Origin: Patiria pectinifera
Lineage: Eukaryota; Echinodermata; Asteroidea; Valvatida; Asterinidae
DNA: 64,000 bases
Direction of reading: 5' to 3'
Assembly: GCA_029964075.1 (NCBI GenBank)
Contig: CM057142.1
Span: 635,770-699,769, forward strand
Part shown: positions 10,964-22,365 of the stretch, piece after piece
Numbering within the stretch: the stretch's first letter is position 1
Layout of the letters: each line of letters starts with the position of its first letter
Notes under the pieces: generated by a model
Databases searched by the model: none
What the model saw: the letters and a program-made list of their open reading frames with translations, nothing else
Told to the model about the DNA's origin: nothing
Made by a program: the position numbers and the translations under genes

Positions 10964-11498
10964 ACAACGAACTTTATTTTCCTCGAAAATTGGCGACTTT
11001 TGAAGTGATAAACATCGCCTATTCGCAAAGGAAAGCTTGACAGTCTTTACGTGCAAAGATGAACTCTAGTTTGCGTTTTTGGTTATACTCATATTCAAAG
11101 TGGCTGATATAATTATGTAATCTTTCAACTATGTTCTTTTGTACATCGAAACAATTCAACGATTTTAAACCCAAACTGCATCTCATTCATCTGGTGATGA
11201 GCAGAACCAATGGCAGCTAAATCGTAACTATGGCAACAAAGTGATATTACTCCCAGCTGGACTGAATGCGTGTTATTTCTGAACAATTGAAAATTTACCC
11301 TGAAACAACTGAGAAAGAAATACCATTCTGTCATAACTTAGGTTTAGAGTTCAATTAATTCTTTCTTTTCAGGCAGTGAAAATTCAGTTTTTTTCAATGA
11401 GAGAACTCTTTCTGCATATTTGCTGTCAGTATTCTCGAGTTATTTTGACAAACTTGAATAATAAAGCATGAAACTGCTCAGCAACATACAAAGATGTA

Positions 11499-11930
11499 TA
11501 GTGTTTTTCCCGCCAACATTTTAAACTGAAAGAGTACGATGTATTTAATGATGTTTTCCATTTGGCCAGGTTAACGAAAGAAAAGGGGCGCTGTTTGTTT
11601 TTGTTGGGGGGGGGGGAGGGGGAGTTGCTTTTAGTTTTTTGCAACAACATAATCCTCTTCGCTACTGCCGGCTTCAGCACTGACAGTGCGTATACAGATA
11701 GGCATGTTAGTTATACCATTCGTTCATCCGAAAATAAACATGATCAGCCTTACAAAGCTTCAAATAATTTTCGGGATAAAAATAAGAACATATTAATAAT
11801 GATTGAACCAGAATATCAAGATAATTGAACAGCGACCTCCCATTTCACAACTCAGCATCTAACCAAATAGCCAAGACGCGGATTGCGGGCTTGTAGATAA
11901 CAATTACAGCCGCGTACATAGCCCCCCCCC
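11499..11930. repeat. Lectin-locus partial repeat unit C
   Basis: A third, diverged copy of the first part of the unit, starting around GTGTTTTTCCCGCC and including the lectin relic at 11827-11896. It stops where a palindromic foldback element (11942-12372) begins, so no third lectin gene is present here. Confidence 0.8.
11827..11896 (+). pseudogene. C-type lectin relic fragment (unit C)
   Basis: Same relic as at 5794 and 9299, with small deletions (CCATGG lost) and a closing TAG. Confidence 0.65.
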
Positions 11931-11941
11931 CCCCGCCCGGG

Positions 11942-12372
11942 ACGTCTCGATAGTCCGAAGTACCATTGGTCCGACGTCCCATTGGCTCGACGTCCCATTG
12001 GCCCGAAGTCCCATTGGTCCGAAGTCCCATTGGTCCGAAGTCCCATTGGTCCGAAGTACCATTGGTCCGACGTCCCATTGGCCCGACGTCCCATTGGCCC
12101 GAAGTCCCATTGGTCCGAAGTCCCATTGGTCCGAAGTCCCATTGGTCCGACGTCCCATTGGTCCGAAGTCCCATTGGTCCGAAGTCCCATTGGTCCGACG
12201 CACCATAGGATTAGGGTTAGGATTAGGGTCAGTCAACCTGAACAAATGGAACTACATGCACAGTATTATGTTCCGTCGGACCAATGGGACTTCGGACCAA
12301 TGGGACTTCGGACCAATGGGACTTCGGACCAATGGGACTTCGGACCAATGGGACTTCGGACTATCGAGACGT
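11942..12372. repeat. Foldback element with 16-bp TCCGAAGTCCCATTGG arms
   Basis: Opens ACGTCTCGATAGTCCGAAGT and closes with its exact complement. The left arm (to 12208) is tandem 16-bp units; the right arm (12278-12362) is the same unit inverted. The loop (12209-12277) includes GGATTAGGGTTAGGATTAGG and a short unique piece. It is flanked by C runs. Open frames across the arms in both strands are by-products of the 16-bp period. Confidence 0.92.
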
Positions 12373-12399
12373 AATATTCCCCCCCCCCCCCCGCATGGC

Positions 12400-13527
12400 G
12401 TTTACTTGAGTTCCATCTCCTCCCAACCGGCCGGTGACCTATCAGCCTCCTGAAGATTTGTGAACATTTGTTGAGGATTCTCCCTCGTTAACCCTTTAAA
12501 ATGCTGGTGTCCCCCCTAGATACTATCCAGTGAAAAGACCAATGTGCGGCATGCATGACCGCGTCCATGTTGGTCTTTATAGGGTGCAGTATAACAGACT
12601 CTCACAATACCTCTATGATAATTACGCGCACTTCTAACAAAAAATATTTAAAATGCTCACAACTCAGGTTCCAAGATGTTTGAGACACCCATCAGAAATT
12701 AAAGCTCATTTCATCATCTTTCTTTTTCTGATCATTTTTTGGGGGGGTAATCAATGACCTTTGGGAGAAGTTATCAAGGAAACGCGAAAACTCGGACGGT
12801 CACTTTAAGCTTCCGTAATATACAAACGCGCGATTTGGATGAGTTTTTGATTCGATGCACAAAACCAAAGTGTCTTCCTTTATTCTTGAAAAATTGAAGT
12901 AGCCTAACAGAGTAAGAAGTTGGAGGGGTAAGTCCTTCCTGTAGGCTCCACGCAAGTCAAAAAGAAAGTGTCCGAAATGGAAAAAAAATATGTGGCTCGC
13001 TCCATTTCATAAAAACAACATAAAAGTACATGTTATTGACTAGTAACCGTAACAATGTCACGTATTTTGCAAAATCTATTCCCAAGTTATGTCCATTTTT
13101 AATAAAAAGATCACAAAATTCAGCTGTCCACCACTGAAATGAATACCCGTTATTAAAAACAATGAAATATTGACGTTTCCCACCTCCATGAATGAACGAA
13201 AATTTGCAAAGGCAAACAGCCAAAAATCGACATCAATATTTCAGGGGAAAACAAGTTGACTTGTTCCTCATAGTCAAAACCCAAAATCTGACAGTCAAAA
13301 TAATGTTTCAGTCTTTCTCCCAAAATTTGCAGTACCACTCTGCTTGCTAGAATGACCCTCTAAAAATTGGCTTTTCATGAAAGGTTTGCCCATTCAGCTT
13401 GTGATTGGCTGTTTCTGAACTGCTCAGGTTCGTGGATTTGGCACAACATTTTTCATGGCATTCTGTACAATAAGTAATTATCTGGCTAATTCAGCTATAC
13501 TTTATAGATATTCATGCAAGACAAGCA
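12400..13527. other. Non-coding stretch with diverged dispersed repeats
   Basis: Positions 12990-13330 recur in diverged form at 15785-16065 (shared GTTTCAGTCTT, TTTGTTCCTCATA, AAATCTGACAGT). Positions 12822-12915 resemble 36297-36410. No intact gene. Confidence 0.55.
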
Positions 13528-13535
13528 CTGTCAAA

Positions 13536-13860
13536 CAAGGGCGGATCCGGGGGGGGGGGGCAAAGGGGGCCATGGCCCCCCCCCCCCCAAAAAAAAACGA
13601 AACCAATTTTTTTGTTTTGTTATGTGACATCGCAATAAAGGCAGGAAATGAGTACACCACCATCTTTTCCTCAAGAAAAAATTGGTTAAAGTGGTCAGAA
13701 ATTGCCTCAGATCGCACCACAGAGCATCTAGAATCCAAAAAAAGTTCGGGGCCCTTAAGCGGGCCCCGAACCTCACGCCGTAATTTTTTTGACCCACCTT
13801 TTTGGGGAACCAAATTTTTTTTGGCACCACCAAAAAAATTGTGTTCTGGATCCGCCCTTG
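13536..13860. mobile_element. Non-autonomous hAT-like element with 8-bp target duplication
   Basis: Starts CAAGGGCGGATCC and ends GGATCCGCCCTTG. Flanked by exact direct repeats CTGTCAAA at 13528-13535 and 13861-13868. An 8-bp duplication is typical of hAT insertions. A segment at about 13715-13790 is homologous, on the opposite strand, to the hAT-like element at 22366-22760. Confidence 0.9.
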
Positions 13861-14077
13861 CTGTCAAAAAGCAATTGCAATTCTGAAGTAGTCATTGCAG
13901 CATAAACAGTCGTAATATGCACATGTTGTATAATTACAGTTCAATAAAACAATTGAGTCTGTGGCACCCTCCTTATTTATTCCTACAATTGTAATTTGTA
14001 AATTAGAATCCCAAATTAAGAAATTATGAGAATACAATTGATCTGTTAATGATAAAATGTAATAATAAGTTAACTAA

Positions 14078-14444
14078 GGCCAAAAAAAAGGTCTCCGGTT
14101 TCTGGTATGCGCGCGCATCGCAGCCATGCGCGTCGGCAAAATGAAAACGTTTTTTTTTTCAATGAAAGATGGTGTCTCAAAACCACCAAACTCACTGGTT
14201 TGACTGGAATCCTGCTGCTGCACAATTTTTACGTGTTTTTAGATTGGGTTATGGTCGAGAATAAGCTTCATGTGGTCTCTCTGGACTCCCATATATTTGC
14301 ACTAAGTTTAGTCGGGAACCATTTGCAGTCATCACTCATCAGCCGACATTTGAAGCAAAAAAATCAGGTAAAAAAAAAAGCCGCGTGGCCGCACCACTTT
14401 TTGGGCAAGCTCCATACCAGAAACCGGAGACTTTTTTTTTGGCC
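14078..14444. mobile_element. MITE with GGCC termini, second copy
   Basis: 367-bp element nearly identical to the MITE at 5819-6184 but inverted. It begins and ends GGCC with the same CCGGTTTCTGGTATG inverted repeats. It is flanked by TAA on the left and TTA on the right, so the target duplication is imperfect or the right flank has mutated. Confidence 0.88.
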
Positions 14445-14449
14445 TTACA

Positions 14450-15200
14450 CTGAATGGATAGGCTTTAATATTTATACAGTATTATAGGCGCATACCATCG
14501 GCTTTAGTTATGATGAACAACGTTAATTCTCATTCTACTACTAGCTTCTTATTGTAAGACTCATCTACTACATGTACTTACAAAGCTCCTTTGAGAGAAA
14601 ACAATTACATAAAGCTATAACAACAGCGCTTACCATTTTAACAAGTCATATTAACAAGAGAATAAACATTATATTATTCGTCTCGGGCCCGACTGCCAGG
14701 GAACGGACTGACTCCCGTATAATGCCAATTTCCCCCCCCCCCCCCGGCCCATTTTTTTAATGACCCTGCTGCATGTACTTTTGTTTAACTATTTAGTTTT
14801 ATTAATTTGTTTTCAGACCAGGACTGTTGAGAAAAAAGATAATATCTTATTGCGATAAACTTCATTGCGTTTCAGCCATATATACTCATTCGGCTCCGTA
14901 CAAAATAGCACGCATGATACACGTGCCAAACTCATTAATGCGTAATTACCAGAATAGTTGCTTTTTATTACCAACGTCAATACTGGACACTCCTGCTTGT
15001 GTGAAAATCCACTTGTTTCTCAGGCAATTTAAACGAACTTAAATCTTGAAACATAACCATATTTGAGAGAAAATCCATGCAAACTATCTAGATAATGCCA
15101 TTTCTTCATTAAATTTTTTAATTTTATGTTGAAGTTTTTTGTTGTTGACGGATTACATTTAGATGATTTTAAAACCAGAACAAGAGGTTAGACCTTCATT
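14450..15200. other. AT-rich non-coding stretch
   Basis: No recognised gene or repeat; a C run sits at 14731-14745. Confidence 0.35.
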
Positions 15201-15204
15201 ATAG

Positions 15205-15240
15205 TAAATCGCAGGTTCAAGCCCCGCTCCAGTCTTTGTT
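15205..15240 (+). repeat. tRNA-like 3' half (SINE fragment)
   Basis: Contains a box B-like GGTTCAAGCCC followed by CGCTCCAGTC and a TTTGTTCA tail that is also present after the tRNA-like unit at 15486. Confidence 0.5.
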
Positions 15241-15485
15241 CAGCTTTTCAATACATCGTTACAATACACCTCGTCAGTTTCCCTTTGTAGTTCATTTCAA
15301 AATAGGTAATACAAGGCCGTATATCCTCTCTGAGTGATCCCCGTTTGCTATTCCCAGGTACACTAGTCTGCATCGTGACTATGGGTGTGGTCCCTGGCTA
15401 CACGGCATAACACGGGTTGTGGCGTCTGACTAGCGACCCTTCATTTGAACAAAGATATTGACGAATTGAGGTACCACCAACATAG

Positions 15486-15557
15486 GGTTTGATAGTTCAG
15501 TTGGTAGAGCACCGGAACGGAAATCCGGAGGTCTGAGGTTCAGAGCCCCATCCAGTC
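15486..15557 (+). repeat. tRNA-like sequence, probably SINE-derived or tRNA pseudogene
   Basis: Has a box A (TAGTTCAGTTGG), an anticodon stem CCGGA/TCCGG with a 7-base loop, and a box B-like GGTTCAGAGCC. The acceptor stem pairs 6 of 7, including wobbles. The loop position before the anticodon is C instead of the near-universal T, and the T stem has a mismatch, so I do not call it a functional tRNA. The loop would give anticodon GGA, but the long variable arm expected of tRNA-Ser is missing. Confidence 0.55.
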
Positions 15558-15784
15558 AATGTCTTTGTTCAACATTTTTATTACTTTATACACATAAAAT
15601 TTCGTATTGACAAAAATCAGTCGTAACTATAGAGTGCATGTAAATACGATGTACAAGTGAAATATAACAAAGATTGTTTCCAAAGTTCAGAATAAGACAG
15701 AGATATACACAGGATGAGTCGAAAAAAATTGACTGAGTTATGATTTCAAAATTCATTATAACATAAGAATAAAATACATATTTC

Positions 15785-16065
15785 TAACTATAGAGCAACT
15801 GTCAATGTTTTTAGGTATATTGTATACTCTATTCACAAGTTATTTTAATCGAAATAACACAAAACTCAGCTTTCCACCATATACATGTAGTACCACTGAT
15901 CATTTTGACACTGATACGAATCGATGAATATCCTTTAAATACAATGAACAAAAAGTTGCAAAGGAAAGCAGACGAAAATCAACATTCTCATTTCAGATAA
16001 AAAGCATGATTTGTTCCTCATATACAAAACAAAATCTGACAGTAAAAATAATGTTTCAGTCTTGA
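15785..16065. repeat. Diverged dispersed repeat (partner 12990-13330)
   Basis: Shares ordered words with 12990-13330, including TTTGTTCCTCATA, AAATCTGACAGT and TAATGTTTCAGTCTT, with many indels. No open frame is conserved. Confidence 0.6.
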
Positions 16066-16227
16066 CTCTAATTAAATCTCAGTTAGATATGAACGCATGT
16101 AATCTCTGATTGTCACTCGGCTAAATAGCTTCAAAGCAGTAAGCATTCCATGGAGAGCTTAAACGAGCTTAAAAATACTGCAAGTTAAGCTTGCGCGACC
16201 CCCCTGGCATGCTGTCAGTATTTATCA

Positions 16228-16513
16228 TATGACCTCATTTGACCCCACGATGACCTTTGACCTCAAATGTCTCAAGTCGTCTGAAATCCCCCACCCAAAG
16301 ATTATTTTCACCAAGTTTGGTTGAGACTGAAGTCTGACTTTTCATGTGACAAGCACCAAAAAGTTGAACTAGCCAAAATCAACAATGACCTCATTTGACC
16401 CCTAGATGACCTTTGACCCCAAATGTCTCAAGTCATCTAAAGTTCCCCTACCCAAAGATTATTGTCACCAAGTTTGATTGAGATTGAAGTCTGACTTGTC
16501 ATATGACAGCACT
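16228..16513. repeat. Two-copy repeat with TGACCTTTGACC motif
   Basis: Two units about 155 bases apart (16228-16350 and 16384-16513) share TGACCTCATTTGACCCC, TGACCTTTGACC, CAAATGTCTCAAGTC, CCAAAGATTATT and GAAGTCTGACTT. TGACCTTTGACCT at 16251-16263 is a perfect direct-repeat-1 nuclear-receptor half-site pair in reverse. A third partial copy lies at 33718-33800. Confidence 0.8.
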
Positions 16514-16913
16514 AAACAGTTAACCTAACCAACATGGAACACACAGACGTGAATTTCTATACACCCGAGGACAATGCTTTGTGTTTCCCGTTGTCCCTGT
16601 AATATAACACTCTCCCATGGATTAATCACCTAACCGTATGATCGAGGACCGTTTTCAACAAAAGACCCAACGCTCGAGGACTGAAAGGATCTCCCCTTGT
16701 GTATCTGTCCTCTATCGTAAAGCCATACAAAGTCATGTACACCCCCTACACACACAGAAGGAATACACTATTGCAATATCCCCCTTTAAGAGGATAATAA
16801 AAGCCAGTCGACTCTTTCAGTAAAACATGGATCACTTCTGATAACAAAGATCTCTTTTTTTCCCCAGAAGATTGTAAGAAAATGCTCGTTTAAAATTGCT
16901 TCGTTTGTTTATC

Positions 16914-17997
16914 AGAGTTGCTGACTCAAGTCATGTGACTTGGACTCGAGTCGGACTCGAGTCACGGACTCGAGTCACTATTTTTGTGACTTGTGACTTG
17001 ACTTGTAAATACCAGCTTTGACTAGTGACTTGACTTGGACTTGCAAACAATGACTTGTGACTTGACTTGGGATTGCAAAAAATGACTTGTTACCAACCCA
17101 AGTCAGACGCTACTCGAGCGACCCAATGGCCAATACACTTTAATTAAGCTATTATACTTTTAATTAGCTATTCGGTTTACGCCTTACGTGCATTAAAAAA
17201 CGGACTTTGGCTTGCGCGGTTTCTACTTCGCCCAGCTGCAGCTGTAGATCATATCAGTGAGCTGAGCTGTTACGTTGCGTACGCGTACATGGCTATTGAA
17301 TCTAAATAACTTCTAGCCTCTAGTACTTGAAAATCTGCCATAGAGACTGAATGTATATTTTCCCTAATTCCAGATCGGGCATGTCTGCATGTAAAGCTCC
17401 ATGGAAACAATACAAATGTAGGCCTACATGTCAATGGGTGCGGGTCAAAGGTTTTGGAAGTGGCTTGTTTTGCATGTAAAATACCGGATAGCCTAACCCA
17501 TTGGTAGGCGTTTAGTATACATGAAAATTGAACAATAAAGTGTTAGTATACTACATGTAATCGAGTGAGTGAGTGAAGTCTTTTTTCATGTCATCTCAAC
17601 ATTTATTTCTACAATGTAAAGTAAATTTATTAAAGTATACAGAGGGCTAATATCCGACAGATATGTGATAAACTACAAGAATAGTAATTGCAACACATTG
17701 AAAAAGGGGAATTAAGGAGGCATGTTCAAAATAACTCGTAAGTTGACGCCAGGTTCTTTTAGCTTATTACAGCTGGACAAAATAATGTGCAACTTGACGT
17801 GTTCTTGGACAAAGATACTTGTGACTTGACTTGTGTTTAGACCAAATGACTTGTGACTTGACTTGTGACTGGACCTAATGACTTGTGACTGGACTTGTGA
17901 CTGGACCTAATGACTTGTGACTTGACTTGGACTTGCAAACAATGACTTGTGACTTGACTTGGACTTGCAAAAAATGACTTGCTGCCACCTTTGTTAA
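16914..17997. mobile_element. Element with GACTTG minisatellite arms and 8-bp target duplication
   Basis: Both ends are arrays of GACTTGTGACTTGACTTGGA-type repeats (16920-17100 and 17805-17985) around about 700 bases of AT-rich sequence. TGTTTATC is repeated exactly at 16906-16913 and 17998-18005. The ends (AGAGTTGCTGACTCAAGTC and the complement of CAAAGGTGGCAGCAAGTC) form imperfect inverted repeats. The exact right end is uncertain by about four bases. Confidence 0.7.
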
Positions 17998-18005
17998 TGT
18001 TTATC

Positions 18006-18897
18006 AATTGTGATTGCTGTTTTAAGGTAAAACAACATTAATCCCGGTCACTCTTTTTTGACTCACCCCGACTATCGCTACAATGCTACCTTACAAGTTA
18101 CAATGTATATTCATTAATACTAAACTTTCTAATAAATATGTATCGCATTTTACAAGTATTTTTGTTTTGTTTATTTAAATGTTTTTACTATTATCAACAA
18201 TATTCTTTCTCACGATCAACCCACATCTCACGATAAACTCATATTATCTTTTACCAAGTGATGGGTAGGTCAGGTTTGATAAAAAATTGCAATAATTCAG
18301 TAATATAAAATGAAGCCAAATAGCCATTTCTTTATAACCTGCATGGCAAACTTCATTTTTAGGTATTTCAGAATAGAAGTATTCTTTGTGTGCGCACAAT
18401 GAGTAATTCCATTCGCTTCGCACGTCACTCTTTTTTTTATCACAAATTTATACGGAAAGGTTTAAATGTCTTGCAGTTTGTAATAACGTATGTTACATTT
18501 GCAAAACAAACAGACGCTTACAAATAGCAATCTGTGTAAATGTTTGTTTTTAATCTCCGTTCCCCGACCGCAGCCCCAATTTCAACCGAGTCTGTAGTGT
18601 TGGCAAGAGACTATAAAGCTTCATTGCTCAGCTCTAAGAGAAAACTTATATTAGATCGTCTATTAAAGGTATGTAGTGTAATTTGTTTTAATACAGTCCT
18701 TGTAAATGTACCTTCGTTTCCCAACTAACCTTATTTTTTTAATTTTCATGTTGCCATTTTTAAGGGCATTTTTAAGCCTTTTTGGTTTTTACGATAGTAC
18801 AAATTTGCATATTCATGATCAAAAGTGTGATGTCATTTCAGGCAGAAACAGCTACTGCAGCACCAAAATCTGCCAGGATTTTGGATATTTAGCTGTC
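18006..18897. other. AT-rich non-coding stretch
   Basis: No gene or recognised repeat seen between the GACTTG element and the start of the second ubiquitin-like gene segment. Confidence 0.35.
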
Positions 18898-19532
18898 ATT
18901 AATTTTCTTTTCTTTGGTGATTCGATGGTGTTTCAATACAAGTCATGACAGTTGGCCAATGAACAAAGTTTCTCACAAAGGTTTTTCAATGAGCAAATTT
19001 TTGAACAGAAAATCCCTTAACTGGAACAGTGTTTAACTGAAATGACATCACAGCAACAGCGCCGTTATTCGTCAGGAAAAGCACGGACAATTTAAAATGT
19101 CCAAAGATGTGTACTTTTCAAAAAGATTAACAAAAAAGGGATGTCGAATATTTTCATACATTTAAGAGGAGTTGAAAGTTGCACAAAATATGTTCTGAAG
19201 TGAAATTCATGTGATGGGCCCTTTAAATGCTTTGCGATTGATCAAGGACACATCCAACGTTAAAGTCATTCAAAGTGAGGTGCTTTTTATTTTGTTTTGC
19301 CTTGTTTTCTCAGTGATTCAATTAAGATTTTTTTTAACGAAATTAATAGCACAATGGGCTTCAATCTAATCTGTCGGCTGTGAGGGTTTGGCCTTTAAAG
19401 AAATAAAATCAAATGTGATGGAAATACCGCGTTACTCTCGAACTTAATCGGTGTACAAGGCTCGTCTAAGTCGCATACATTTTATAGTTGAATAATGGAT
19501 GCGTTCGGCTAGTGACTGTTGTGGATTGCTAA

Positions 19533-20441
19533 TTACAACTCTCGTGTAAGTATACCATACGGTCTGACATGATAAATACCATTCTCAGGATCTTGCATGG
19601 GGGATAACCAGTAAGGGAAATCAGCATGGCCTGTTTTCTCCGGTGGAATCACCTCAAGGTGATTCGGGTCTACCCGATTCTGAAGGGCAAACTTATATCT
19701 CTTACCGTCTTTAGTAAATTTTTTCGTGTAGCGATGCTCATCTATCTTCTCTAAGTTGGGGCTGGAGTAGACCGCTCGACCGAAGCGCTCTCTTGGACCA
19801 ATTTTGTAGCCTGCCTCCAATATTGGTTTCACGCAACGTTTTCCCGTGCCATGGTAACTAACTGCCCACTCACCAGGACTTGAGTGGGTGCGAATGCCTT
19901 TTTCTCCCAGCCACGTGTCGTTCTCATACTCACCGTGCACTTTAACTGCGTAGCGTTTCCATCCATATGGGCGCTGGTAGACTTGACCACCTCGCAAGTA
20001 TGTACTCCCGTCATCAGATTTATCTGTAAAGTCATAGTCATACTTAGGGTCCAGATTAGAGGGATCGAGTTCAAAAATGCCCATCTGTTCGCCAGGGCTG
20101 CATTTCATGCCAAATATGGTGCAATCACCACGAATTCCCAGGTATTTGATCTCTTCGTGATCCTCAAGTTGGCTGCCGTTGAAGATAAGCATCAGTCGCC
20201 GGCGGGGAAGGCCTAGCTTGCTCGCCGCCTGCTCCCTCACATCCGCGACGGTCGAGTTGATATTGACATCCAGTGTGATACTTTTGTTCATCTTAAGCAT
20301 GTGTATGTCCACTCTCATGGGTTGATCATCATCATCATCTTCATATCCGGTTGTGGGCTGAGGGTATACCATTGAGGTCATGCTGAAGAGATCCTTGATG
20401 CTAAGCTGAGTGGTGTTGTGTGCAGCTTGGGCTGGCGCTGT

Positions 20442-20475
<34 letters not shown>

Positions 20476-20765
20476 GTTGTAGGCCGGCCTGTTGTATGGG
20501 CTGTTGTAGGGGCTGATGTATGGTCTGCTGGACACGGATAGTACTCTCGCACGCGTGCGGCACTGCCCCCGAAAAACCAGCTAAATAGGAGACGATCGTC
20601 AATCCATTTGATCCAGGCACGCCATGCACGGTGGGAGCACTGGTCCTCGTCTAAGAGGCACCCAGAGAATCGGCGGGCTTGTGGGATTGGGCTCTGGATG
20701 TCCAGCCCTGTCGAAGCTGAGAAGCCAGAGGAGATGATTCCTGCAGCAAAAGCAGAAACCGCCAT
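19533..20765 (-). CDS. Ubiquitin-like domain protein with C-terminal ADP-ribosyltransferase-like domain, copy 2
   Basis: Intact 410-codon paralogue of the minus-strand gene at 631-1863, with the same ubiquitin-like domain (residues about 150-222) and the same C-terminal domain with YHGT and FGRAVYSSPN motifs. The C-terminal halves are nearly identical. The N-terminal linker differs by in-frame insertions and deletions: this copy has an Ala-rich run encoded by a GCT/GCA triplet repeat near 20440-20490, while copy 1 has a duplicated SPIQ. Conservation of frame despite these indels argues that both copies encode protein. The downstream flank (18898-19532) is also duplicated. Cellular role unknown; ubiquitin signalling combined with ADP-ribosylation is an inference from domain content only. 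Confidence 0.8.
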
Positions 20766-20989
20766 TTCATTAGTTGCCTATTTTTGCCTATTTGCAAGGT
20801 GATGTTAACATCAAGAACGCCAGGTGCAGACTCGTCTCTCCTCTGAAACTGCCAGGATCTGCCCTGCGCTTCCAACGCCAAATGCTGCTAGATGATTGGC
20901 TACATCAGAGTGATCACACCATTGCTATTGAAATATGCAAATATATTACAAATATTATCCTTGCGAAATAAACACAACAAAACAACAAC

Positions 20990-21541
20990 CAACCCTCGTC
21001 CCCAGTGCTTACTTTATTTCCAACCTCGTTTCCAATAGTGGATAGGGAACTCTTTACTTGTGCGCTGATTGGACAACGACAATACAGTATTAGCATATGT
21101 TCCATATTCATAATTATCTAGAAGAATTACACCGTACAGATGGTGTCTTACATATTGCAGTAGGCTACTGTAGTGACGATGTTAGGTCAACTTTCTGCAC
21201 ACAAGATGTCAATATAAATAATAGATTCGCCTTTTTTTTTTACTTTTTTTTTCAACATCAAAAATCGGCAACATACGAGGACATGGCCGGCCTTGCATTG
21301 CATGAATTTTCCAATCATGCTATTAAATCTAGTACCGGACCACACAAACTATGTTATGAATGTGACGAAGATGTGAATTTTAATATGTAGCCAGACTATT
21401 ATGTGCGCCAAAAATACATCGCCCACAGGGAGCCTAATTTACATACGAGTCCAAAAATTTTGAACATAAATGATCCAATACCAGGGTGAGAGAGCCGGAA
21501 GGGGTGGGCGCGTACTGCTCGACACCCTGGGAACGAGGTTG
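20990..21541. mobile_element. MULE-like inverted-repeat element, copy 1 (CAACCTCGTCCCC family)
   Basis: Starts CAACCCTCGTCCCCAGTG and ends CCCTGGGAACGAGGTTG. Flanked by AACAACAAC at 20981-20989 and CACAACAAC at 21542-21550 (8 of 9 bases match). Same family as 24200-24713 and 50221-50732, but with a different internal sequence between about 21060 and 21450. Confidence 0.82.
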
Positions 21542-21619
21542 CACAACAACCATGATTGCATGATGGTGGAACTCCCCTACGCTTCAAGTGTCAAAGGGAT
21601 CATGTAGAATTTCCGAAAG

Positions 21620-22357
21620 GTGATTAATGATGATTATCAGTACCGGTAATATACCCGTTTCAAAAGAAATTCAACATTAATATAATACAACCCAATTATG
21701 TTCATATGAAATTCGGTATTAGGTTGTTGGGGAACGACCATTATAAACATGAATATTAAAACGTGTTTTTGAATACTTTTAAGATATTTTATGGTGGGGT
21801 GAGGATATAATATGGCCGTACAAAAAAGTACGTCGATTAAGGGCAAAATGCCATTCTGAATGTAACACGAAAACATTTTTAGATAAAAATCATTTCTTCT
21901 TCAAGATGACATGATGTATGCTAAAGAACAACTTCCATGGTTTTTATCTTTAAACGCATCCAGCATTTAGAAATTCAGTATGTTTTTTTAAGACGACGAC
22001 CAATTGACATATCGCCGTTTGCGAGTTAGCCACGCCCCTTAGACAACCCTATGGAATTTTGTACGTTAAGTTTTGTTTAACTCAGATTTTGCGCGGTCCA
22101 TTTGTATATCATGTAATTGGACAATTAATAGTTCACAATTAAGCAGCGTTGATGCGATTCTACGGCGATGGGTGATTGTGTGTGATCCCTTACAAGGCTT
22201 CGTAGAAACCTATCATCTGGGACTTTCCAACAATGACGCACAAAATACATCATGACCTTTCATCATCAAATAAATACCATGTCGATAGGGTAAATTGTAT
22301 ACAAGCCGCACGTCCACCTGTGCGTTTTCAAGATGGTTTCAATGCACCTGGTGATAA
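21620..22357. other. AT-rich non-coding stretch
   Basis: No gene seen. Positions 22308-22357 (ACGTCCACCTGTGCGTTTTC onward) recur in the loop of the foldback element at 23517-23566. Confidence 0.45.
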
Positions 22358-22365
22358 TATGTACG

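Larger units (their letters stand above)
8945..11498. repeat. Lectin-locus tandem repeat unit B
   Basis: Second tandem unit, containing the lectin relic (9299-9372), long conserved flanks, and the intact lectin CDS. It begins GTGTTTGTTTTCCTCCGAAA like unit A. The long G run at 9069-9087 is a tract that varies in length between units. Confidence 0.9.
18898..21617. repeat. Segmental duplication, copy 2 (partner 1-2105)
   Basis: Matches positions 1-2105 in the same orientation, about 18.9 kb downstream. It is lengthened by a MULE-like inverted-repeat insertion at 20990-21541. Nothing directly left of 18898 can be compared, because copy 1 reaches the edge of the window. Confidence 0.75.

Noticed and set aside
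12208..12232. Interstitial telomere (TTAGGG) tract
   Set aside because: Only one or two imperfect units inside the loop of a foldback element. A similar GGATTAGG run at 33450 also lies inside a foldback.
11845..12453. Overlapping open frames of 80-151 codons on both strands with repeated peptides
   Set aside because: They follow the 16-bp minisatellite period of the foldback element. Frames exist on both strands simultaneously and no protein family matches.
15486..15557. Functional tRNA-Ser(GGA)
   Set aside because: C precedes the anticodon, the T stem has a mismatch and the long variable arm is missing. Similar tails occur in the neighbouring tRNA-like fragment, so it is SINE-like or a pseudogene.
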